A program made the position numbers and the translations under genes. Below are positions 1-5,660 of a stretch of 8,481 bases of DNA, in pieces (positions within the stretch are counted from its first letter, which is position 1; each line of letters begins with the position of its first letter). The stretch covers positions 1 through 8,481 of the forward strand of contig CAJIYV010000141.1 in NCBI GenBank assembly GCA_905181745.1, in the 5' to 3' direction. Below the pieces are notes generated by a model that saw nothing but the letters and a program-made list of their open reading frames with translations, had not been told where the DNA came from and did not search any database. The DNA is from an uncultured Actinomycetes bacterium. Lineage in GTDB: Bacteria; Actinomycetota; Actinomycetes; S36-B12.

Positions 1-7
1 GAACCAT
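1..7 (-). CDS. mreD: Start of probable rod shape-determining protein MreD (partial)
   Basis: Only the first two codons (ATG GTT) lie in the window, and the gene continues past the left edge. The ATG comes three bases after the mreC stop (TGA TCC ATG), the usual tight spacing for the next gene of an mre operon. MreD, a small multi-pass membrane partner of MreC, normally follows mreC. The call rests on position and gene order alone, as no protein sequence can be read. No clear Shine-Dalgarno precedes the ATG, so translational coupling to mreC is likely if it is the true start. Confidence 0.4.
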
Positions 8-10
8 GGA

Positions 11-958
11 TCAACCGTCGCTGGGAGCCGGAGTTGCCGCCGTCTCTTTTTCTTGTGATGAACTTGGGGATGGCGCAGGTGCGGGGGTAACAGTTGCACT
101 CGGGGCATTGGGCAGCACCGAGTCGCGTGGGTCTTCACGTGGCGGTCTCACTACCACCCCGACAACACTCAATGCAGAAATATCCACAAAAGGCCTAACG
201 GTTGCGATGCGAGCCAGTTCGCCCGCGGTCCCTGTAACGTCAACAACTTCACCAATCGGTAGTCCTGGAGCATATGGGCGACCCCCCTTTGAACCAAAAG
301 TAACAACCGCATCACCTGAGGAAACTTGCCCGAGCGGATCTAGTAATTGAAATTCGAGTGAATTCTGCCGCCCAGTGCCAGAGACAATGCCGATCTCCTG
401 AGAACCAGCGACGCGTCCACCCACCGAGGACTCCGGATCCACAATGAGCACAACTGTTGCCGTGCTATCGAACACCTTCAGTACCCGTCCAATGAGGCCA
501 TCGCCATTAATCACGGTCATGTCATCTTCTAGACCATCAAGGGATCCGGCATCTATCGCCACCGTCCACGCAAAGTCTTGGGCTGGACCAACTGCAATGA
601 CTTCGGCCGGAATAACTCGGTAGCGGCCGACGCCGGCCACTCGCAGAAGTGCATCGAGCTGATCGGCTCGCTCAATATTGTTTTTAACACTGACTAAAGC
701 CGAATTCAACCTCTCGTTTTCAGCGGTCAACTCTCTAATTTGCCCAGATTGCTCGACCTGAGTGCTCCACCATTCACCCGCTCCCGTAAAGGGCGAAACA
801 ATCGTGGCGGCGCCTCGCTGAATGCCGCCAAGAATGGAACTGACCGCCGCACGTGCACTAGAAAAAGGGCCGTCACCACCGCGAAGATCCAGAATCACGA
901 AAGTGAGTGATGCGACGACTAATATCGAGAGAGTGATCCGAGCGCGACGCGAGAGCAT
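11..958 (-). CDS. mreC: Rod shape-determining protein MreC
   Basis: MreC is the single-pass scaffold of the elongasome, linking cytoplasmic MreB to the extracytoplasmic cell-wall synthases. The 315-residue product has a basic N-terminus (RRAR, residues 4-7), one membrane helix at about 8-24, a predicted coiled coil at about 66-105, and a beta-rich C-terminal domain at about 110-270 with typical family stretches such as IPAEVIA and GLIGRVL. Length is usual for the family. Residues 280-315 form a low-complexity Pro/Ala/Ser/Thr tail that should lie outside the membrane and is probably disordered. The ATG at 958 begins two bases after the mreB stop, so the two are almost certainly cotranscribed and perhaps translationally coupled. 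A weak AGGT motif within the mreB stop region could serve as ribosome binding site. Domain limits are estimated by eye. Confidence 0.93.
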   Translation of the reverse strand: MLSRRARITLSILVVASLTFVILDLRGGDGPFSSARAAVSSILGGIQRGAATIVSPFTGAGEWWSTQVEQSGQIRELTAENERLNSALVSVKNNIERADQLDALLRVAGVGRYRVIPAEVIAVGPAQDFAWTVAIDAGSLDGLEDDMTVINGDGLIGRVLKVFDSTATVVLIVDPESSVGGRVAGSQEIGIVSGTGRQNSLEFQLLDPLGQVSSGDAVVTFGSKGGRPYAPGLPIGEVVDVTGTAGELARIATVRPFVDISALSVVGVVVRPPREDPRDSVLPNAPSATVTPAPAPSPSSSQEKETAATPAPSDG

Positions 959-960
959 GG

Positions 961-1998
961 CTACCTACGCGGCTCAGCTACGAGCACCTGCCGCAATGAA
1001 TCAAACTCTTCAACGCACTTGCCTGATCCAAGTGCAACGCACTCCAGTGGTCGGTCCGCGACCACAATTGGCATCCCAGTTTCATGTCGTAACCGCTCAT
1101 CGAGCCCGGTGAGCGTTGCTCCACCTCCGGTAAGAACAATTCCGTGATCCATGATGTCCCCCGAAAGTTCGGGAGGCGTTCGATCAAGTGTCGATTTTAT
1201 AGCATCAATGATCGCATTTACTGGTTCATCAATTGCTCTACGGATTTCCTCAGCAGAAACAACAATTGTCCGAGGGAGCCCTGTGATCAGATCGCGTCCA
1301 CGGATTTCCGCGTGTGGTTCGTCCGGCATGGGGAACGCCGAACCAATGGCAATCTTGATTTCTTCCGCTGTGCGCTCGCCCAGCAGGAGCGAATATTCCT
1401 TTTTAATGAATTGAATAATGGCGGCATCTAATTCGTCTCCGCCCACTCGCACAGAAAGGCTCGTGACAATCCCGCCGAGCGAGATGACGGCCACCTCCGA
1501 TGTGCCGCCGCCAATGTCCACGACCATATTGCCCGTTGGCTCGTGAACCGGAAGTTCCGCTCCAATTGCCGCCGCCATTGGCTCTTCGATAATAAATACT
1601 TTACGAGCACCCGCTGCGTAGCCGGCATCTTTTACAGCGCGTTGCTCAACCCCGGTAATACCTGAAGGAACGCACACGATCAAGCGTGGTTTTGCTAGAT
1701 GACGCCTACGATGCACTTTTTGGATGAAATACCGCAACATGCGCTCGGTGGTTTCAAAGTCGGCAATCACACCGTCCTTGAGAGGCCTAATTGCGACGAT
1801 ATTTCCTGGTGTGCGACCGATCATTTCTTTAGCTTCACTGCCAACAGCCAAGATCCCGCCAGTATTGTTATTAATGGCCACCACGGATGGTTCGTTGAGC
1901 ACGATTCCTCGGCCCCGAACGTAGACGAGCGTGTTAGCGGTTCCCAGATCAACCGCCATGTCTCGGCCCACGAAAGAGGATTGCCGGGTAGAACTCAC
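961..1998 (-). CDS. mreB: Rod shape-determining protein MreB (actin homologue)
   Basis: MreB is a bacterial actin that forms membrane-associated filaments and orients lateral peptidoglycan synthesis. All nucleotide-binding motifs of the actin fold are visible in the 345 residues: phosphate-1 loop DLGTANT (17-23), the catalytic-glutamate segment FIIEEPMAAAIG (135-146), phosphate-2 loop DIGGGTSEVAV (161-171) and adenosine motif TGGGATLTG (290-298). Length is normal. The start is GTG at 1998: a good Shine-Dalgarno (TTGGAGG, minus strand, about 2005-2011) lies six bases upstream. A second in-frame GTG at residue 10 would also leave an intact protein but lacks this signal. The gene follows the hydrolase after 88 bp and abuts mreC. 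That gap is long enough for its own promoter, but I see no convincing -35/-10 pair in it. Confidence 0.97.
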   Translation of the reverse strand: MSSTRQSSFVGRDMAVDLGTANTLVYVRGRGIVLNEPSVVAINNNTGGILAVGSEAKEMIGRTPGNIVAIRPLKDGVIADFETTERMLRYFIQKVHRRRHLAKPRLIVCVPSGITGVEQRAVKDAGYAAGARKVFIIEEPMAAAIGAELPVHEPTGNMVVDIGGGTSEVAVISLGGIVTSLSVRVGGDELDAAIIQFIKKEYSLLLGERTAEEIKIAIGSAFPMPDEPHAEIRGRDLITGLPRTIVVSAEEIRRAIDEPVNAIIDAIKSTLDRTPPELSGDIMDHGIVLTGGGATLTGLDERLRHETGMPIVVADRPLECVALGSGKCVEEFDSLRQVLVAEPRR

Positions 1999-2004
1999 GC
2001 GGTG

Positions 2005-2011
2005 CCTCCAA
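2005..2011 (-). promoter_or_regulatory. Shine-Dalgarno of mreB
   Basis: The minus strand reads TTGGAGG followed by CACCGC and then the GTG start. This is the strongest canonical ribosome binding site in the cluster and supports GTG at 1998 over the in-frame GTG nine codons later. It also shows that mreB is translated from a leadered message, unlike folC and valS. Confidence 0.75.
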
Positions 2012-2086
2012 TCGGTCGAGAAATGCTGAGGTTAATGGTGCACTCGGGAAGAACGCGGGACCCCCACCATGGTAGTCCTGCAGCCT

Positions 2087-3439
2087 CTATAACTGGCTCT
2101 TGGCTAACATTTGAGCGCGCGTCATTTCAGTTTTCCTCAGAAGAATCTCCAAAGATGCGACTTGCTCTGAACTGATTGAGCCGGAAAACCCAAAAGCTGC
2201 AGTGGCAACCGCCCCTAGGTCTGCCCGGTAGTCGTGGCCAAAGCTCTCAAACTCACCCGGCGTCACATTGGTCGCAAACATGGTGTCCACCAGGAGCGTC
2301 GCCCACGTAACCCCTAAATTCCAGGTCATCTCCTGCGGAATATTTCTGCCCCGCGGTAAATCTGGATCCAGCCAGGTCGGTTGCGCCCAGGCGAGATCGG
2401 GTCGAAACCGCACCACGGGGTCTGCGTCATGTTCGAGGAACCACACTCTGTCACTCGCATCCGCCGGAATCTGTTCGGGCCGGTCCACGCTTACCGACTC
2501 ACTTGCACACAATCGGTGGAACGTATCTGAGATTCGACCACCGGGCGTCCCTACCCACAGGGCCCGAAAAATTGAATACTTGTCCAGGTCGCTGGAACCA
2601 AGCGGGATTGCGAACTGTTGAATGCGTGCACCCAAACTTTCTCCATAAAGAATGATTTTTGGGACATGCTTGCCCTTATTGCGGCGACCAATGAGTTCGT
2701 GGTCAATTGCATTGTGCAACTCGAGCTGGGTCTGACCGGCCACCCGCACTTTCGGTAAAGAAAGAAAGCTCGGTAGGAGTCCGTAACTCACCGACACGGT
2801 CGCGCAATCCCCTCCCGAAAGCAGTTCTAGTACGTCGACCGGGGTCGAGTTTGCATAGCCTGAGCCGGCGGGAGCTTCGATTAATAAGTACTCGCGGTCA
2901 AATGCCTTGTTACGAATCAATTCCGACATCGCAAGCGAAACTCGGGAAGAAATCGAATCAGCGTTCGCGACACTGACAAAAACGCGGATGGGGTCGTGGG
3001 TGCGCTTGATCCCGATTTGTTGCGCATGTTCGCGCGTTGTCACACTATTTATGAAACGTGCGCCCTCACGGCCAAGAAGCGTGTAGTCCACCGCTGAGTG
3101 AGGACTCCCCGACAGATGCGTGTCGCTCGGAGGGTTAGCAAAACATGCATCAATCTCGGCGTTTTCGGCCTCGATTTCACCCAACTTGCCTTTGGCGACA
3201 AAGAATCCAGCTATTCCAAGACCCGCGACGCTTACCCCTGCCGCCAACGCTTTGGCGCCGCGAAGGCCCGAGACCCGCGAACCAATTACTAGGCCACAGC
3301 CGACGGCTGTTCCCAGAGCATGTGGAAAAAACTCGCGCACTTTTGCCGGCCATGGGACCAAACTTGGGCCCCGTGCTGCATGGGCGGTGGGAACTCCCGT
3401 CCCCACGCCTACGGCGACCGATCCGATCAAGTTCTTCAT
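2087..3439 (-). CDS. Membrane-anchored alpha/beta hydrolase (Abhydrolase_9-like)
   Basis: The 450-residue protein resembles the actinobacterial alpha/beta-hydrolase family with a transmembrane N-terminus (the Pfam pair I recall as Abhydrolase_9_N and Abhydrolase_9). The PSLVPWP stretch (25-31) matches the family's N-terminal signature. Hydrophobic segments follow at about 40-56 and 64-84. The catalytic domain begins near GREGARFI (123-130) and has the nucleophile elbow GESLG with Ser268, the probable acid Asp340 in HDADPV, and the probable base His402 in FGHDYR. The substrate is unknown; family membership suggests an esterase or lipase-like activity at the membrane. From memory, relatives carry four or more membrane helices, so this N-terminus looks shortened. 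The gene lies 15 bp after ndk and 88 bp before mreB, suggesting operon expression. The ATG at 3439 has no strong Shine-Dalgarno (the gap reads GAACGGGTAAGCGCC), so coupling to ndk is plausible. Confidence 0.83.
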   Translation of the reverse strand: MKNLIGSVAVGVGTGVPTAHAARGPSLVPWPAKVREFFPHALGTAVGCGLVIGSRVSGLRGAKALAAGVSVAGLGIAGFFVAKGKLGEIEAENAEIDACFANPPSDTHLSGSPHSAVDYTLLGREGARFINSVTTREHAQQIGIKRTHDPIRVFVSVANADSISSRVSLAMSELIRNKAFDREYLLIEAPAGSGYANSTPVDVLELLSGGDCATVSVSYGLLPSFLSLPKVRVAGQTQLELHNAIDHELIGRRNKGKHVPKIILYGESLGARIQQFAIPLGSSDLDKYSIFRALWVGTPGGRISDTFHRLCASESVSVDRPEQIPADASDRVWFLEHDADPVVRFRPDLAWAQPTWLDPDLPRGRNIPQEMTWNLGVTWATLLVDTMFATNVTPGEFESFGHDYRADLGAVATAAFGFSGSISSEQVASLEILLRKTEMTRAQMLAKSQL

Positions 3440-3454
3440 GGCGCTTACCCGTTC

Positions 3455-3862
3455 CTAAATGTTCGGAAAAAACAGTGCAATCTCGCGAGCTGCTGACTCC
3501 GGTGAGTCCGAGCCGTGCGTGACGTTATTTTGCATTTCCGTGGCAAGGTCTCCGCGGATAGTTCCCGGTAATGCGGTAACCGGGTTGGTCGCGCCCATCA
3601 TGGTTCGCCAAGCGACGATTGCATCAGGGCCTTCAATGACTGCGGCAACTAGTGGGCCTCCGGTGATAAAGGCGACGAGGTCGGCAAAGAATGGCTTGTC
3701 CGCGTGCTCACCGTAATGAGTCTGGGCCAGGTCGGTGCTGACATTCATGAGCTCAAGGGCCGCGAAAGTGAAACCTTTACGCTCGATTCGAGCAAGTACC
3801 TCACCGACCAATCCGCGGGCAACACCATCGGGCTTGATAAGAACAAGTGTGCGTTCAGACAT
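3455..3862 (-). CDS. ndk: Nucleoside diphosphate kinase
   Basis: Ndk transfers the gamma-phosphate of ATP to nucleoside diphosphates through a phosphohistidine intermediate and balances cytoplasmic NTP and dNTP pools. The 135-residue length is typical. The active-site motif THGSDSPESA (115-124) carries the phosphorylated His116, and the other conserved positions are present at a constant offset from the classical numbering: Lys10, Tyr50, Arg86, Thr92, Arg103 and Asn113. The ATG at 3862 follows a clear Shine-Dalgarno (TAGAGGAG) at seven-base spacing. It lies 70 bp downstream of the DUF4233 gene and 15 bp upstream of the hydrolase. The leader contains an inverted repeat that could mask the ribosome binding site (see the separate entry). 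Confidence 0.98.
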   Translation of the reverse strand: MSERTLVLIKPDGVARGLVGEVLARIERKGFTFAALELMNVSTDLAQTHYGEHADKPFFADLVAFITGGPLVAAVIEGPDAIVAWRTMMGATNPVTALPGTIRGDLATEMQNNVTHGSDSPESAAREIALFFPNI

Positions 3863-3869
3863 TCAATGA

Positions 3870-3924
3870 CTCCTCTATAAGGCCGGGTAAGCGGTTCTTA
3901 CTACCGCCGCTGATGCTAGAGGAG
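3870..3924 (-). promoter_or_regulatory. ndk leader: Shine-Dalgarno within an inverted repeat
   Basis: On the minus strand CTCCTCTA (3924-3917) is perfectly complementary to TAGAGGAG (3877-3870), which is the ndk Shine-Dalgarno seven bases before the ATG. The 39-base spacer contains a second small hairpin, GCGGT / ACCGC (3907-3903 with 3895-3891) with a seven-base loop. A transcript reading through from the DUF4233 gene would carry both arms and could hide the ribosome binding site, whereas a transcript starting between the arms would leave it free. The complementarity is seen directly; folding and any regulatory use are inferred. There is no U-tract, so it does not look like an intrinsic terminator. 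Confidence 0.5.
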
Positions 3925-3932
3925 ACTGAAAT

Positions 3933-4259
3933 TTAACTTTCGGGCAACTCCCGTGCTCGATCCACTCGCTGCCCATTGCGCACCGCGTAGAACCACAGTA
4001 AGGCAAATACGGCACCCACAAAAAACATGGTGGGCACAACGAACCCGGATCCGATTACCAGTACCTGGAGCACCCAGACCAGGGGTACCGCAATCGGCTT
4101 AGTAATTACTCCGACACTCAAAATCAGGAGCCCGGCTAAGGCGATTCCCATCACCAGAGCCAAGGTCGCATTCGCATCGGAGACGTTGATTGCGATCGGT
4201 ATTGCCAGTAGAACGACCAGCGCCTCAAGGACGAGGACAGTTGATCCAAGTACCCTCAT
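3933..4259 (-). CDS. DUF4233 family small membrane protein
   Basis: This 108-residue hydrophobic protein matches in size, composition and position the DUF4233 family, known mainly as an actinobacterial protein encoded next to folC. No function is established as far as I know. Four membrane helices are likely, at about 5-25, 33-51, 57-74 and 76-93, followed by a short charged cytoplasmic tail (RNGQRVDRARELPES). The ATG at 4259 starts three bases after the folC stop (TGA CCA ATG). A purine-rich AGGGGG near the folC end may serve as its ribosome binding site. Tight linkage suggests cotranscription and perhaps coupling with folC. The family assignment comes from pattern and context, not a database match. 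Confidence 0.8.
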   Translation of the reverse strand: MRVLGSTVLVLEALVVLLAIPIAINVSDANATLALVMGIALAGLLILSVGVITKPIAVPLVWVLQVLVIGSGFVVPTMFFVGAVFALLWFYAVRNGQRVDRARELPES

Positions 4260-4262
4260 TGG

Positions 4263-5624
4263 TCAATTCACCCCCTGTGAATCAGGATCTGAGAGCAGCC
4301 GGATGGTATCTCCTACCAACACAACTGAGCCCGTGACGATAACTCCCACTCCGCCGTACTCTCCCGAACTATCCGCCAACCCAATTGCCTCTTCGAGTGC
4401 GGACGCCAAGTCACCTCCAATTGTGACCCGCTCACCCCCAAGGACCTCGGATGCGAGCCGGGCCAGTTCTACCGCCGGAAGTGCTCGAGGTGAAATCGGC
4501 TCGGTAATTACCACTTGCGATACCACGGGGGAAAGTGCTTCTAAGAAACCGACGGCGTCTTTGTTGTGTAGCATGCCCACAACGGCAATCACTCCCACAA
4601 ATGTGAAACTCGTTTCGAGCGCGGTAGCCAATGACTTCGCGCTGTGCGGATTGTGGGCCGCATCCACCATAATTGTGGGACTTGTTCGCAAAATTTCTAA
4701 CCGGCCCGGTGAGATCACAGTTGCGAAACCTTCGCGGACCAAATCTTCATCCAGCGGAGCCAGTAGTGCCGAGCCCAAGAAGGTTTCGCAGGCTGCAAGC
4801 GCCACAGCCGCATTATTTCCTTGATGCTCACCAAACAGCGGAAGAAAAATTTCCGAATAATCACCGCGCAAGCCATGTAGGGAAAGAAGTTGCCCGCCTA
4901 CTGCGAGCGCCTGTGAATTTACGCCATACTCGACCCCAAACCGAGTCGGTTGCAGATCTGCATCCTCACACGCCCCAATCAGTATCAGCGCCGCTTCCGG
5001 GCTCTGCGGCCCCAACACTGCCGCGTCAGCATTGGCCAAGATGCCCGCCTTCTCGCCAGCAATTTCACGAATGGTCTCGCCAAGGTATTCCTGGTGGTCA
5101 AGATCAACAGGTGTGATGACCGCGACCTGCGGTCTGCACACGCTGGTTGCATCCCACGTCCCACCAAGTCCCACTTCAATAATTGCGACGTCAACAGGTG
5201 AATCAGCAAATACTGAATAGGCCAATGCCGTCATGGCCTCAAAATATGACAATCTCGGTCCGCCATCAGTCACCGAATTGTGGTCAACCATGGAAATAAA
5301 TGGCTCAATATCGTTCCAGGTTGCAACTGCAGCCTCGGGCGAGATGGGTGCGCCGTCAAGGCAAATCCGCTCTGTTGGGTCAACCAGGTGCGGTGACGTG
5401 TACAGCCCAGTGCGCAAGCCAAATGAACGCAGAAGTGACTCAATCATGCGGGCGGTCGAACTCTTGCCATTTGTACCAGCCACCTGAATCACGGGAAATG
5501 TCAACTGCGGATCTCCCATTAGATGGGACACTGCATTCATCCGAGCCAAGGATGGTTCGATCAGGTTTTCCGGCCAGCGGGTCTGAAGTTCTTCCCATAA
5601 TTGATTCGCGCTCGTGATACCCAC
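4263..5624 (-). CDS. folC: Folylpolyglutamate synthase / dihydrofolate synthase
   Basis: FolC adds glutamate to dihydropteroate and/or to reduced folates by ATP-driven ligation, allowing retention of folate cofactors in the cytoplasm. The 453-residue product shows the Mur-ligase-like fold signatures: P-loop GTNGKSS (50-56), YTSPHL (75-80), EVGLGG (150-155), DLDHQEYLG (174-182), EKAGIL (191-196, with Lys192 the likely modified lysine), EHQGNN (266-271), and DAAHNPHS (321-328) in the C-terminal domain. Whether it has both activities or one cannot be told from motifs. Length is normal for actinobacteria. The start is GTG at 5624. No Shine-Dalgarno precedes it, but TAGACT ends six bases upstream, so a leaderless message is likely. 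It heads the minus-strand cluster and diverges from valS with 36 bp between starts. Confidence 0.95.
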   Translation of the reverse strand: MGITSANQLWEELQTRWPENLIEPSLARMNAVSHLMGDPQLTFPVIQVAGTNGKSSTARMIESLLRSFGLRTGLYTSPHLVDPTERICLDGAPISPEAAVATWNDIEPFISMVDHNSVTDGGPRLSYFEAMTALAYSVFADSPVDVAIIEVGLGGTWDATSVCRPQVAVITPVDLDHQEYLGETIREIAGEKAGILANADAAVLGPQSPEAALILIGACEDADLQPTRFGVEYGVNSQALAVGGQLLSLHGLRGDYSEIFLPLFGEHQGNNAAVALAACETFLGSALLAPLDEDLVREGFATVISPGRLEILRTSPTIMVDAAHNPHSAKSLATALETSFTFVGVIAVVGMLHNKDAVGFLEALSPVVSQVVITEPISPRALPAVELARLASEVLGGERVTIGGDLASALEEAIGLADSSGEYGGVGVIVTGSVVLVGDTIRLLSDPDSQGVN

Positions 5625-5660
5625 GGTCCAAGTCTAGGGCGGTCAATAGACTTCGGGACT
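5625..5660. promoter_or_regulatory. Symmetric divergent promoter of folC and valS
   Basis: The 36 bp between the folC GTG and the valS ATG contain a perfect 7-bp inverted repeat, AAGTCTA (5630-5636) and TAGACTT (5647-5653), separated by 10 bp. Read outward, each arm is a TAGACT hexamer fitting the actinobacterial -10 pattern TANNNT. It lies six bases before the folC GTG and eight bases before the valS ATG, which is where a -10 box belongs if transcription begins at the start codon. Neither gene has a Shine-Dalgarno here. At a 17-bp spacer, the -35 region of each promoter would fall on or next to the other gene's start codon; neither resembles TTGACA. Sequence symmetry is observed; promoter activity is inferred. 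Confidence 0.6.

Noticed and set aside
2029..2034. TAACCT as a -10 box for mreB
   Set aside because: It matches TANNNT, but no -35-like hexamer lies at the right distance; such weak matches are common by chance.
2050..2086. Possible terminator hairpin after the hydrolase (GGAC / GTCC around ACCATGGT)
   Set aside because: The stem is short with an unbalanced internal loop and almost no apical loop, and no U-tract follows.
1699..2175. 158-codon plus-strand open frame crossing the mreB start and the hydrolase end
   Set aside because: It is antisense to two real genes and their gap, with no motif or ribosome binding site that I could see.
4027..4824. 265-codon plus-strand open frame opposite folC and the DUF4233 gene
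   Set aside because: It is rich in Ser, Thr and Pro, shows no domain, and lies antisense to two well-supported genes; it looks like a codon-bias shadow.
5641..5646. TTGACC on the minus strand as a -35 box for folC
   Set aside because: It sits only four bases from the TAGACT element, and no -10 hexamer lies 16-18 bp downstream of it before the folC start.
5601..5660. Upstream TTG start for valS
   Set aside because: It would overlap folC by 24 bp, translate the divergent promoter and add a 20-residue extension with no family match; ATG 5661 fits better.
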